Under the pieces are notes generated by a model. It worked only from the letters and a program-made list of their open reading frames with translations. It was not told the DNA's origin and searched no databases. Positions 42,693-51,924 of a DNA stretch of 64,000 bases are shown piece after piece (position 1 is the first letter of the stretch; each line of letters begins with the position of its first letter). The translations under genes and the position numbers were made by a program. The DNA comes from Sorangium cellulosum So ce56. GTDB taxonomy: Bacteria; Myxococcota_A; Polyangia; Polyangiales; Polyangiaceae. The stretch spans positions 8,935,001 through 8,999,000 of the forward strand of contig NC_010162.1 in assembly GCF_000067165.1 (NCBI RefSeq). The letters are read 5' to 3'.

Positions 42693-44303
42693 CTACGGCG
42701 TGCCTCTCGCCGCCTTCTCCGGCGCCGCTCCTGTCTTCTCCGTCACCGCTCCCGCCTTCTCCTGCGTCGGGCTCGCCGTCTCCGACGCTCCCGCCTTCTC
42801 CGGCGCCGCGCTCGCCTTCTCGGGCGGTCCCGCCTTCTCCTGCGTCGTGCTCGCCGTCTCCGACGCTCCCGCCTTCTCCTGCGTCGCGCTCGCCGTCTCC
42901 GGCGCTCCCGCCGTCTCCAGCGCCGCGCTCGCCGCCTTCTCCGGCGCCGCGCTCGCCTTGTCCGGCGCGGGACCCGCCATCTTCTCCGGCGCCGCGCTCG
43001 CGGACTTCTCCTTCTCGCCACGCTCCCGCCGGAGCACCTCCTCCGCGTCCTCGCCGGGCATCCGCTCGGTCGCCCCTCGCCCTTCGTCCTGCGGCGGCGG
43101 CCACGCGGTCACATAGCGGGGTGCCTCGCCGGGTCCGGACGCATCGATCCACGAGACGCTCCCCGTCCCTGGCGCGCGCACATCGACGTGCACGAACGAG
43201 CTGTTCGGATAATACCCGCAGCCCGTGTCGGCGAGCGCGCGGCAGGCGGCTGCGAGCTCGTCGTTACGCACCCCGGCGATGCGCAGATCGAGCGCCCGGC
43301 CCGTCTGGTGCAAGCTGCCCTGGCTCTGCGGCCGGTACCCGCTCACGAGCGACACGAGCCGGCCCGGGTACCGCCGCGCCAGCGCGTCGATGCGGGAGAG
43401 CAGCCCGGGATCGAGCAGCCGCACGCCGGGCGCGATCTCCCCTGCCTGCACCCCGCTCGCCCTGCTCCCGGCGGCTCGCGGCGCATCGCCGGCGCGCCGC
43501 CCCTTGCGGCTCGCCGCTTCCGGCCTCCGCGCGGTCGCGCCCTCGTCGGACAGGATCGGCCGCGGCGTGCCCCACGGGCGCGCAAGCAAGGAGAGGGCGC
43601 GCCGGGCCTCCTCGCGCGGCTTCCCCTTGCAGTCGACCAGCTCGAGGCGCTCGGGCTCCAGCCCGCTGCGATCCATCGACAGGACCGGTCCGTGGCACGG
43701 CTTCGGAGGCGCCTCCCGCTCCACCCCCTTCTTCGCCCCGCGCCGCTTGCTCTCGGCCGTGCGCGCCGCCCGTCTCTTCTCCTTCTTCCTCTCGCCGCCC
43801 GCCTTCTTCTTGGCGACCACCTTTTTCCCGCCGCCCGCCTTCGCCGAGCCACCCGCGTTTCCCTCCGCGTCTGCAGCCGCGTGCGGCGCCTCCTTGCGGG
43901 TACGGGCCCTCTCCTTCCGGTTCCGGCCCCCCGCCCCGCTCGTCTTCTCGTCGCCGGTCGCCGCCGAGGCGCTCTTCGCGCGACGATCGGGCGAGCTCTC
44001 CCGCGTCTTCGTTCGTGGAGCTTGCTCCGCGCCTGCGGGGCTCGCCGGCGCCGGATCCCGACGGGTCGGCTCGCTCTTCTCTTCCCTCGATTCCCCGGAC
44101 CTCTCGGCAGCAGCGTGCGCCCTGGGCAGCGGCTCCGCGCAGACGGGCCCCGCCAGGATCGCCGGCACCGCGATGCTCACCAGCACCGAGAGCGCGGCCG
44201 CGCGAGCACGCCTCAGGCGCGCACGCGGCTCCCCTCTGCGCACAGCTCCCCCTGCGTCCCGCGGCGCCGCGCCTTCACTGCTCACGGATCGAAGGCTCAT
44301 CAT
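42693..44303 (-). CDS. DUF882/M15-like peptidase with repetitive flanks
   Basis: A 536-residue exported protein. GGAGC precedes ATG 44303. After a basic N-region and signal (ALSVLVSIAVPAILAGPVCA) comes a long Lys/Arg/Glu/Ala-rich region (about 60-200). Residues about 200-400 form a DUF882/YcbK-type zinc peptidase domain: LVSGYRPQSQG near 318, then SLHQTGRALDLRI supplying His and Asp ligands, and FVHVDV near 371. Such enzymes cut peptidoglycan cross-links. The C-terminal 130 residues repeat Ala/Glu/Lys units (PEKASAAPEKA, TQEKAGASETA) in about ten degenerate copies. The tails are probably disordered, wall-binding or spacing segments. Confidence 0.85.
   Translation of the reverse strand: MMSLRSVSSEGAAPRDAGGAVRRGEPRARLRRARAAALSVLVSIAVPAILAGPVCAEPLPRAHAAAERSGESREEKSEPTRRDPAPASPAGAEQAPRTKTRESSPDRRAKSASAATGDEKTSGAGGRNRKERARTRKEAPHAAADAEGNAGGSAKAGGGKKVVAKKKAGGERKKEKRRAARTAESKRRGAKKGVEREAPPKPCHGPVLSMDRSGLEPERLELVDCKGKPREEARRALSLLARPWGTPRPILSDEGATARRPEAASRKGRRAGDAPRAAGSRASGVQAGEIAPGVRLLDPGLLSRIDALARRYPGRLVSLVSGYRPQSQGSLHQTGRALDLRIAGVRNDELAAACRALADTGCGYYPNSSFVHVDVRAPGTGSVSWIDASGPGEAPRYVTAWPPPQDEGRGATERMPGEDAEEVLRRERGEKEKSASAAPEKMAGPAPDKASAAPEKAASAALETAGAPETASATQEKAGASETASTTQEKAGPPEKASAAPEKAGASETASPTQEKAGAVTEKTGAAPEKAARGTP
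42720..43010. repeat. Degenerate 24-33-bp repeats encoding the DUF882 protein tail
   Basis: Words such as ccgccttctcc and gtctccgacgctcccgcc recur many times in the minus-strand coding sequence, producing the Ala/Glu/Lys tail. Unit length varies, so expansion and deletion seem frequent. Confidence 0.7.
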
Positions 44304-44974
44304 GGAAAGCTCCAGTCGGGTCGGGTGCGAGTGCCATCCGCCAAGGAGCGGATCTCCCAGACACGGCGTCGCCGCCCGTCCGCAGGATGTGGGATTGGGA
44401 AGGGCAGTCAGCGGTCCGCTTCTTGAATCGACCTGGGACGAGACCGGCTACCTCGAAACAGCGTCTCCGAGACGCCCCTCGCGGAAGCTCGCAAGCTCGG
44501 AAGGCAACCTCGGAAGGGAGACTCGGAAGGCAAGCTCAGAAGGGACCGAACCTGAGGGCAGGAATGGCATGAAGTGCGGAGGGCAGCCCAATTTTCTGCG
44601 GCGCTGACCAAAGGCTGTGGTAGGAACCCAGCTGCCTCGCGGCTGCGGTCGGGTCGTGAGCGCGGCTCCGGGGTGCATGGGGGCAGAGCCCCTCGTCACG
44701 CGGTCCGCGGCCGGGTATCGCCCGGCGCACCACGCACTGCGGCGTGGCCCTACCTTCACGATCAACGCAGCCAGCGTGATCAGCGCGGAGATAGGCGTCG
44801 CGTCCCTTGCGCAACATCGTCCGGGCCATCGCGGATCGCGGGGGAAGCGCCCGGCCCAACACGCACCAGCCTCATTCACCACAACATCGATGCAAGCGGG
44901 GCGCCACACGCGGGATGCGGAAGCCGAACCCGGTGGCGCGTCCATGATCGCTCCGAGGTCACCAGGGGCACGAC
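44304..44974. other. 671-bp gap with short tandem repeats, no gene supported
   Basis: Frames here have no recognisable product. The gap holds the four-copy 13-bp array at 44496-44547 and a perfect 6-bp hairpin GCCGGG/CCCGGC at 44710-44726. I looked for tRNA, tmRNA, RNase P and SRP RNA features and saw none. A small RNA or long 5' leader of the gene at 44975 cannot be excluded. Confidence 0.5.
44496..44547. repeat. 13-bp tandem repeat, four copies
   Basis: Four units starting ctcggaagg at 44496, 44509 and 44522, and ctcagaagg at 44535, separated by exactly 13 bp each. The element lies in non-coding DNA upstream of two divergent genes. Confidence 0.8.
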
Positions 44975-45658
44975 ATGCGGCGAATTCGTAGAGACGCAAC
45001 CAAGGTCTGGCACAATCCCGAGCTCCACACGGCCTATGGCCGTGGTCAGCCGAACAGCGCGGGGCTGCCGCGTCCGACGCAGAGCGGCGAGGACCGGCGG
45101 GCAGCCAAGCAACACCGCGCCGCGCTCGAGGCGCTGTTCTCTCCGCGCAAGGAGCCGGAGGCAGAGGACAGCAAGGGCGGGCGCGTCAAGTCCGGACGCG
45201 ACGCCGCGTCCAAGGCGCCGGGGCGCATCGTCCTCGCGCCGCCTCCGCAGAGCGACCCGAAGGCCGTCGAGCGCCAGCGGCTCCTGTCGAAGCTGCTCTG
45301 CGCGTCGGGCCGGCCCAACATCTCCAAGGCCGCGAACGAGTTCCTCCGCGCCGGCCACGCCTTCCCCGCAGAGCAGGACGTGTACCTGCAGCTGCTCGAG
45401 CACAGCGACGAGCAGCGCATCCAGGAGGCGATCGACGAGCTCGCGGGCATCCTCGTCGGCGAGCTGCCGAAGCGGCGCGCCGTGCTCGAGTCGCGGCTCC
45501 GCCGCATCGAGGAGTTCGCGGAGGAGCCCGCGACGCGCGAGGCCGCCGAGCGGCTGCGCCGCCAGGTGAGCGGCAGGCCCGAGGCCCCGGCCGCGGACGG
45601 CGCGCCCCGGCGCAGCGCGGATGGGGGCGTCTCCGAAGCGAGCGGCGAGGCGGAATGA
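44975..45658 (+). CDS. Unrecognised protein, first gene of the cysteine-rich/dtd operon
   Basis: A 227-residue cytoplasmic protein. The first 95 residues are charged and loosely structured. Residues about 95-195 are helical: VERQRLLSKLLCASGRPNISKAANEFLRAG, then LYLQLLEHSDEQRIQEAIDELAGIL-type amphipathic helices and a coiled-coil-like RRAVLESRLRRIEEF. The tail is Pro/Ala/Gly-rich. I do not recognise a family. Its TGA overlaps the start of the next gene (ATGA), so the two are coupled. Confidence 0.78.
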   Translation: MRRIRRDATKVWHNPELHTAYGRGQPNSAGLPRPTQSGEDRRAAKQHRAALEALFSPRKEPEAEDSKGGRVKSGRDAASKAPGRIVLAPPPQSDPKAVERQRLLSKLLCASGRPNISKAANEFLRAGHAFPAEQDVYLQLLEHSDEQRIQEAIDELAGILVGELPKRRAVLESRLRRIEEFAEEPATREAAERLRRQVSGRPEAPAADGAPRRSADGGVSEASGEAE

Positions 45659-46131
45659 CGCGCGCGGAATTCGAGGCCGAGCTCCGCAAGCTGATCCAGG
45701 CGTTCGAGACGGGCACCGGCAACGAGCGGTGCGTCGCGTGCGTCTCGTGCGAGCGCTGCGTCGACTGCACGTTCTGCCGCAACTCGAAGGCGCTGCAGCG
45801 GTGCCACTACTGCGTCGACACCCAGCGCTCCTCGGACAGCACGCACTGCCGCGGCTGCCGCGATCTCATCGCGTGCAGCCACTGCGTCGCATCCGAGCGG
45901 TGCACGCAGTCGTCGTACCTCGTGCGCTCGGTCGACTGCACCGGCTGCACCTACTGCTTCGGCTGCGTGGGCCTCGTGCGGAAGGACTTCCACATCCTCA
46001 ACCAGCCGTACGATCGCGGCACCTACTTCAAGCTCACGGCCAAGCTGATGCGCGAGCTCGGGCTGAGCGCGGGCACCGGGGCGGAGCCGGCCGCCGCCGC
46101 GCCGAGTCGAAGCGCGGCCGCGCAGCGCTAG
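45655..46131 (+). CDS. Cysteine-rich repeat protein
   Basis: A 158-residue protein with about 22 cysteines, most of them between residues 25 and 105, in closely spaced CxxC/CxxxC patterns (CVACVSCERCVDCTFC, HYC, HCRGCRDLIACSHC, VDCTGCTYCFGC). Each turn of about 9-10 residues ends in Cys pairs, suggesting a Cys-lined helical repeat that binds several zinc ions or iron-sulfur clusters. It ends KDFHILNQPYDRGTYFKL, a motif I associate with a small family of such proteins. No signal peptide is present, so it is cytoplasmic, where many free thiols are unusual. It is coupled to the preceding gene and nearly abuts dtd (2 bp). Confidence 0.8.
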   Translation: MTRAEFEAELRKLIQAFETGTGNERCVACVSCERCVDCTFCRNSKALQRCHYCVDTQRSSDSTHCRGCRDLIACSHCVASERCTQSSYLVRSVDCTGCTYCFGCVGLVRKDFHILNQPYDRGTYFKLTAKLMRELGLSAGTGAEPAAAAPSRSAAAQR

Positions 46132-46133
46132 CG

Positions 46134-46586
46134 ATGCGCGCGGTCGTTCAGCGCGCGCTCGGCGCGCGCGTCGAGGTCGGAGGCCAGGTGGTCGGCGCGA
46201 TCGAGCGCGGCCTCGTGGCCTTCGTCGGCGCCGCGAAGGACGATGACGACGCCGACGCCGACCACGTCGCGAGCAAGATCGCGGGCCTCCGCGTGTTCAG
46301 CGACGACGCAGGCAAGATGTCGCGGGCGCTCGCGGACGTGCGCGGCGGCGGCGTGCTCGCGATCAGCCAGTTCACGCTCTTCGGGGACGTCCGGCGCGGC
46401 CTGAGGCCGAGCTTCGACGGCGCCATGGAGCCCGTGCGCGCCGAGGCGCTGTACGATCGCTTCGTCGCCGCCTTGCGGGCCCGCGGCCTCACGGTGGCCA
46501 CGGGCCGCTTCCGCGCCGACATGCGCGTGTTCGTCGAGAACGACGGCCCGGTCACCATCCTCATCGATTCGAAGCGGACGTTCTGA
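46134..46586 (+). CDS. dtd: D-aminoacyl-tRNA deacylase
   Basis: A 150-residue enzyme that frees tRNA from D-amino acids and glycine mischarged on tRNA-Ala, keeping translation chirally pure. It has MRAVVQRA at the start, the catalytic motif SQFTLFGD near residues 79-86 and NDGPVTILI near the C terminus (NxGPV/T), the cross-dimer substrate loop. The gene starts 2 bp after the cysteine-rich gene and is likely co-transcribed. Length and motifs are those of the standard bacterial DTD1. Confidence 0.95.
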   Translation: MRAVVQRALGARVEVGGQVVGAIERGLVAFVGAAKDDDDADADHVASKIAGLRVFSDDAGKMSRALADVRGGGVLAISQFTLFGDVRRGLRPSFDGAMEPVRAEALYDRFVAALRARGLTVATGRFRADMRVFVENDGPVTILIDSKRTF

Positions 46587-46655
46587 GGGATCTGCCGCGA
46601 TCGGCGGCGACGGCCCCCCCTTTTCCCCGAGCGCCGCGCAGGCTACGGGGGAGCC

Positions 46656-47648
46656 ATGCGGGTCACCATCGTGGGCGCGGGGGCGCTCGGGCGGATCTAC
46701 GGCGTGCGCCTCGCCACCCAGGGAGACGACGTCACGTTCGTGGTCCGGCCCGAGCGCGCCGGCGACGTACGGCCGTTCGTGGTCGAGCAGGTGAACGGCG
46801 CCGATCGACGCGACACGCTCGACCGCCCGCGCCTCGCGGCCGAGATCCCGGCCGACGCGGACGTCATCCTGATCACCGTGCGCTTCGATCAGCTCGTCCC
46901 GCGCGCTGACCTCGACGGCGCCGCGCAGCGCGCGGCGGGCGGCAGGTCGGTGGCGGATCTGCTCCGCGGCGGCCCGGCCGCGCCCGCCGTGGTGCTCACG
47001 CCGCTCCTGCCCAGGCAGCGCGCCGACCTCGAGGAGGCCGCCCGGCGCCGCATCACCCCCGCGATGCCGGGCGTCTCGGGCTACCTCGACGAGCGCGGCG
47101 TGGTCCGCGCCTGGATCACCGAGCTCGCGCCCACGCTCATCGACGAAGAGGGAGGCGCCCCCGCGGAGCGACCGCCGCTCGAGGAGCTCGCGCGCCGCCT
47201 CACGAGCGCCGGTGTCCCGGCGCGGCTCGAGCCCGACGTGGGCGCGCAGAACGTGGCCACCACGACCGCGTTCTTCCCGCTGATCGCCGCCATCGACGCG
47301 GGCGGCGGGGCGAGCGCCCTCCTCGAGAACGACGGCGTGCTCCGCACCGTGATCGAGGCCACCAGGGAGTCCGTGGCGCTCGCGGACCGGCTGGGCAAGG
47401 TGGCCCCGTGGACGAAGCTCCTCCTCCGGTTCATCGGGCCGCTCACGCTGAAGCCGGGCGTCGCGCTCGTGCGCCTGCTGGCCCCGGAGTTCTTGCGGTT
47501 CCTCGACGTGCATTTCGGCCCCAAGCTCCACGCGCAGCACCTCGCGATGGGCGCCACCGTCCTCGAGATGGGCCGAGAGCGCGGCGTGAGCATGCCGGCG
47601 CTCGAGCGGCTGCTCGCGCACCTCGGCGGCCATCCGCGGGCGCGCTGA
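46656..47648 (+). CDS. Ketopantoate reductase-like (PanE/ApbA) protein
   Basis: A 330-residue NAD(P)-dependent dehydrogenase with the Rossmann loop VTIVGAGALGRIYGVRLA at the N terminus. The C-terminal helical domain (about 190-330) follows, with PEFLRFLDVHFGPKLHAQHL and a Ser in GVSMPALERLLAHLG. Typical PanE reduces ketopantoate to pantoate for CoA synthesis. This one lacks the clear catalytic Lys-Glu pattern I would expect, so another 2-ketoacid or alcohol substrate is possible. GGGGGAG precedes ATG 46656. It converges on pdxA across a tandem-repeat junction. Confidence 0.8.
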   Translation: MRVTIVGAGALGRIYGVRLATQGDDVTFVVRPERAGDVRPFVVEQVNGADRRDTLDRPRLAAEIPADADVILITVRFDQLVPRADLDGAAQRAAGGRSVADLLRGGPAAPAVVLTPLLPRQRADLEEAARRRITPAMPGVSGYLDERGVVRAWITELAPTLIDEEGGAPAERPPLEELARRLTSAGVPARLEPDVGAQNVATTTAFFPLIAAIDAGGGASALLENDGVLRTVIEATRESVALADRLGKVAPWTKLLLRFIGPLTLKPGVALVRLLAPEFLRFLDVHFGPKLHAQHLAMGATVLEMGRERGVSMPALERLLAHLGGHPRAR

Positions 47649-47665
47649 GCCGCGGCTTCCCGCGC

Positions 47666-47729
47666 GCGTCGGCGTGCCGCGGCGTCGGCGTGCCGCGGCG
47701 TCGGCGTGCCGTGGCGTCGGCGTGCCGCA
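47666..47729. repeat. 16-bp tandem repeat between convergent genes
   Basis: Four units of gcgtcggcgtgccgcg-type sequence start at 47666, 47682, 47698 and 47714, with one base changed in copies 3 and 4, and a decayed fifth copy. They fill the gap between the PanE-like and pdxA stop codons. Confidence 0.85.
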
Positions 47730-47732
47730 GCG

Positions 47733-48779
47733 TCAGCGCGCGCGCGCGGCCGCGAGCTGCGCGGCGAGCACGATCGCCTCGCGCATGCCGCGCGGGTCGG
47801 CGCGCCCCGTTCCCGCGAGATCGTACGCGGTGCCATGGTCGACGCTCGTGCGCACGATCGGCAGGCCGAGCGTGACGTTCACGGCCTCGCCGAAGCCCAG
47901 GAGCTTGCTCGGGATCGTCGCCTGGTCGTGGTACATGGCGACGACCCCGTCGAGCGCGCCGCGCGCCGCGAGCCGGAACGCCGTCTCCGCGCCGACGGGC
48001 CCGGTCAGCTCCGCCGCCGGGCCCGAGCGCGAGAGCCGCCGCGCCGCGAGGCGGATCCCCGGCGTGATCCGCACCTGCTCTTCGTCGCCGAGGAGCCCGC
48101 CTTCGCCTGCGTGCGGGTTGAGCGCGGCGACGGCCACGCGCGGCCTCTCGCGGCCGAGATCGCCGAGCAGCCGCGCGAGCCACACCGCGGCGCGCGCCAC
48201 CTCGCGCGGGCTCACCGCGTCCGGCACCTCGCGCAGCGGCACGTGGGTCGTCACGAGGGCGGTCACGAGCTTGCCCGAGGCGAAGGCCATCGTGACCTCG
48301 CGCGCGCGGAGCCGCCGGCCCAGGTGCTCGGTGTGCCCGAGGAAGTCCGCGGACCCCGGCGCGCCGCTCGTGGCGATCGCGTGCTTCGACGCGGGCCCCG
48401 TGACCAGCGCCGCAGCGACGCCTTCGCGGACCAGATCCGTCGCCGCGTCGATCCACGCGAGCTGCGCCGCGCCGTCCTCGGCCTCGGGCCGACCGAACGC
48501 GCTCGGCCGCGAGAGCCGCGCGCTGCCCGCCCAGAGCCCGATCGCGCCGGGCGCGAGCTCCTCGATGGCGGCGCGCCCATCGACAACGACGAGCCGGCGG
48601 GCCGCGACGCGGACGAGCCTCGCTGCCCGCCGGGTGATCGCCTCATCGCCGACGAGCACGCAGCGCGCGCCCTCGACGGACGCCGCGCCGGCCACGGCCA
48701 CCTCGGGGCCCACCCCGCTGGGGCACCCGACGCTGATCGCGACGATCGGCGCCCCGCCACGGCGAGCCGGCGACGTCAT
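47733..48779 (-). CDS. pdxA: 4-hydroxythreonine-4-phosphate dehydrogenase
   Basis: A 348-residue enzyme of pyridoxal phosphate synthesis: it oxidises 4-phosphohydroxy-L-threonine with NAD(P). Signatures are ISVGCPSGVGPEV at the start, LVTGPASKHAI, LNPHAGEGGLLGDEE near residues 220-235 and the metal ligand motif VAMYHDQATIPSKLL near 280, with TSVDHGTAYDLAG after it. ATG 48779 overlaps the upstream regulator's TGA (ATGA), so the two are coupled. Why a winged-helix regulator should be coupled to pdxA is unclear. Confidence 0.93.
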   Translation of the reverse strand: MTSPARRGGAPIVAISVGCPSGVGPEVAVAGAASVEGARCVLVGDEAITRRAARLVRVAARRLVVVDGRAAIEELAPGAIGLWAGSARLSRPSAFGRPEAEDGAAQLAWIDAATDLVREGVAAALVTGPASKHAIATSGAPGSADFLGHTEHLGRRLRAREVTMAFASGKLVTALVTTHVPLREVPDAVSPREVARAAVWLARLLGDLGRERPRVAVAALNPHAGEGGLLGDEEQVRITPGIRLAARRLSRSGPAAELTGPVGAETAFRLAARGALDGVVAMYHDQATIPSKLLGFGEAVNVTLGLPIVRTSVDHGTAYDLAGTGRADPRGMREAIVLAAQLAAARAR

Positions 48780-49714
48780 CGGGTGATGCGCCGCTCGCGC
48801 CCGGGCGGCGTGGCGTCGCTCACCGAGGGCGCCGCTCGCCGCTTGGCTTGCGCGGCCTCTTCCTCGTCGCCCTCGCCCTCGTCCTCGTCGCCCTCGTCGT
48901 CGCTGTCCTCGTCCTCGTCCTCGTCGCGCAGCTCCCCGCGCTCGTCGCCCTGGGCCTCCTCGCCTGCCCCGCTCCGCTGGAGCGCCCTGCTCGCATCGCC
49001 GCCCTCGGGACCACCGGCGCCGGGGATCGGCGACTCGAGGCGGTACCCGGCCCCGCGCAGCGTGACGAGCGGCAGCGCCGCGCCGAGCTTCGCCCGGAGA
49101 CGCCTCACGTGGATGTCGACGGTCCGCGCGCCGCCCTCGTACTGGCTGCCCCAGACCCGGCGAAGGAGCTCTGTTCGCGACACAACTTTTCCGCGGCGCT
49201 CGCACACGTACGAGAGCAGCGCGAACTCCTTCGCGGTGAGCGGCACGTGCATGCCGCCGACCGAGACGTCGTGGGCCGCGCGATCGATGACGATCGCGCC
49301 CACCTTCACCCGCTCCTCGGTCGCGAACTCGCTGCGGCGCCACTCGACGAGGCGCACGCGCGCGTAGAGCTCGGCCGGCACGTACGGCACGAGCAGGAAG
49401 TCGTCGAAGCCGCTGGACGGCTCGATCCGCGCGATCTGCGCGACGCTCACGGCGACCAGCGCGCCGACCTCCTCGAGGCGCGGCTCGCGGCGCAGCGCGC
49501 GCAGCGCCGCGGCCGCCAGGTCCGGCCTGTCGAGCGCCTCGACGACGATCGCCCGCGCCTTGCTCTCGTCGTCGTGGAAGAGCCGCGGTGGATCATCCCA
49601 GAGATCCAGGGTTCGCACGTCAGCGCCCAGCGAGCGCAAGACCGATGCGGCACCCTCGTCGCGCTCCAGATCCGGTCCGTGTCCAACGATGGCTATGAAC
49701 GAGCGACGCGCCAT
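48776..49714 (-). CDS. OmpR-type winged-helix regulator with atypical receiver and acidic tail
   Basis: A 312-residue protein. The N-terminal 120 residues have receiver-like order but lack the standard site: the strand reads ARAIVVEAL with Glu where the phospho-Asp is expected, and the conserved Lys region reads LVPYVPAEL. Residues about 140-232 are a good OmpR DNA-binding domain (PLTAKEFALLSYVCE, then TVDIHVRRLRAKL). A tail of about 80 residues follows, with a run of Asp/Glu (near 260-285). It may therefore bind DNA without phosphorylation, with Glu mimicking the active state. It is coupled to pdxA. The start is ATG 49714. Confidence 0.85.
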   Translation of the reverse strand: MARRSFIAIVGHGPDLERDEGAASVLRSLGADVRTLDLWDDPPRLFHDDESKARAIVVEALDRPDLAAAALRALRREPRLEEVGALVAVSVAQIARIEPSSGFDDFLLVPYVPAELYARVRLVEWRRSEFATEERVKVGAIVIDRAAHDVSVGGMHVPLTAKEFALLSYVCERRGKVVSRTELLRRVWGSQYEGGARTVDIHVRRLRAKLGAALPLVTLRGAGYRLESPIPGAGGPEGGDASRALQRSGAGEEAQGDERGELRDEDEDEDSDDEGDEDEGEGDEEEAAQAKRRAAPSVSDATPPGRERRITR

Positions 49715-49821
49715 GAACGCCCCGTATACGGGTGTCACGCCGGGCCGGCAAGACGCACCGCGCTAAACCCACCAATGCCGCTGCGAGGCTTACCTTTCGC
49801 CTGGCGTTCCAGCCTTGAAAA

Positions 49822-51267
<1,446 letters not shown>

Positions 51268-51924
51268 GGTGCCCAACTCTAGGTCCATTCGCCGGGACGG
51301 TCGAGAAACGGCGGCGCTCCGGAGCGCCCTCCCGCCGGCGCCCGCGCTCGCCCCCGGCGACGGCCGAGCTCGCGACCTACCCCCTGCCCTTTCATCCGGC
51401 GCGGCGCGCATACATCGCCCGCGCGCGATGGGTGCCCCGGGCGCGCCCGCCCGCGATGAGCACCCCGCGCCCCCGCGCCTCCGGCGATCGCGGGGGCCGC
51501 GGGTCGGCGGGTCGTAGAAGATCGCACGAAATGTGCAACAAGGCCGCTCGACTGCTAGGCTTAACGCTGTCTTCGCGGGATTGGCGGCGCTCGCCACCTT
51601 CCCCGCGATCTTCGCGAATCCCCGGCCGTTCAGCGCGTTCCTACCGGGTAGGGCGCGCTCTTCGACGCGCCTCGACGGACCGCCCAGCGTCCGACCGGGG
51701 CGGGGGCTCGCGGCCACCGCGCCAGGCGGTGGCCGCGCCAGACAGGGGCCCCCGGGGGGCCGCACACTGCAAACAAGCACCTTCGCGGTAGCTTCCGGAA
51801 CTTCCGGTGCCGCGCGCTTGTACGTGGTGGCGGGATTGGCTAGGTGTTTTTTAGGCGAGGTGAGGGATGCCGACGAGGCGCCCGAGCAACGCCTTGCTGC
51901 CCTCAGCAGGAGATTCCCATCGCC
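51268..51924. other. 657-bp divergent region with strong hairpin
   Basis: This gap separates tldD (minus) from the TPR gene (plus). No coding frame is convincing. A perfect 9-bp stem GGCCACCGC/GCGGTGGCC with a 5-base loop lies at 51712-51734, and a shorter GC stem follows near 51745-51762. If the TPR gene's transcript starts upstream of these, its leader would be about 200 bases long and structured. Confidence 0.5.
51712..51734 (+). promoter_or_regulatory. Perfect 9-bp stem-loop upstream of the TPR gene
   Basis: GGCCACCGC (51712-51720), loop GCCAG, GCGGTGGCC (51726-51734). There is no U-tract, so it is not a classical terminator; it may be a leader structure or protein site. Confidence 0.45.

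Noticed and set aside
44475..44550. Repeats at 44496-44547 as a CRISPR array
   Set aside because: Units are 13 bp and directly adjoining with no unique spacers; no cas genes are present. The same applies to the other tandem arrays.
44600..44974. Possible tRNA, tmRNA or RNase P RNA in the large gap
   Set aside because: No T-loop GGTTCGA in context, no acceptor stem and no conserved RNA core; the short hairpin alone is not evidence.
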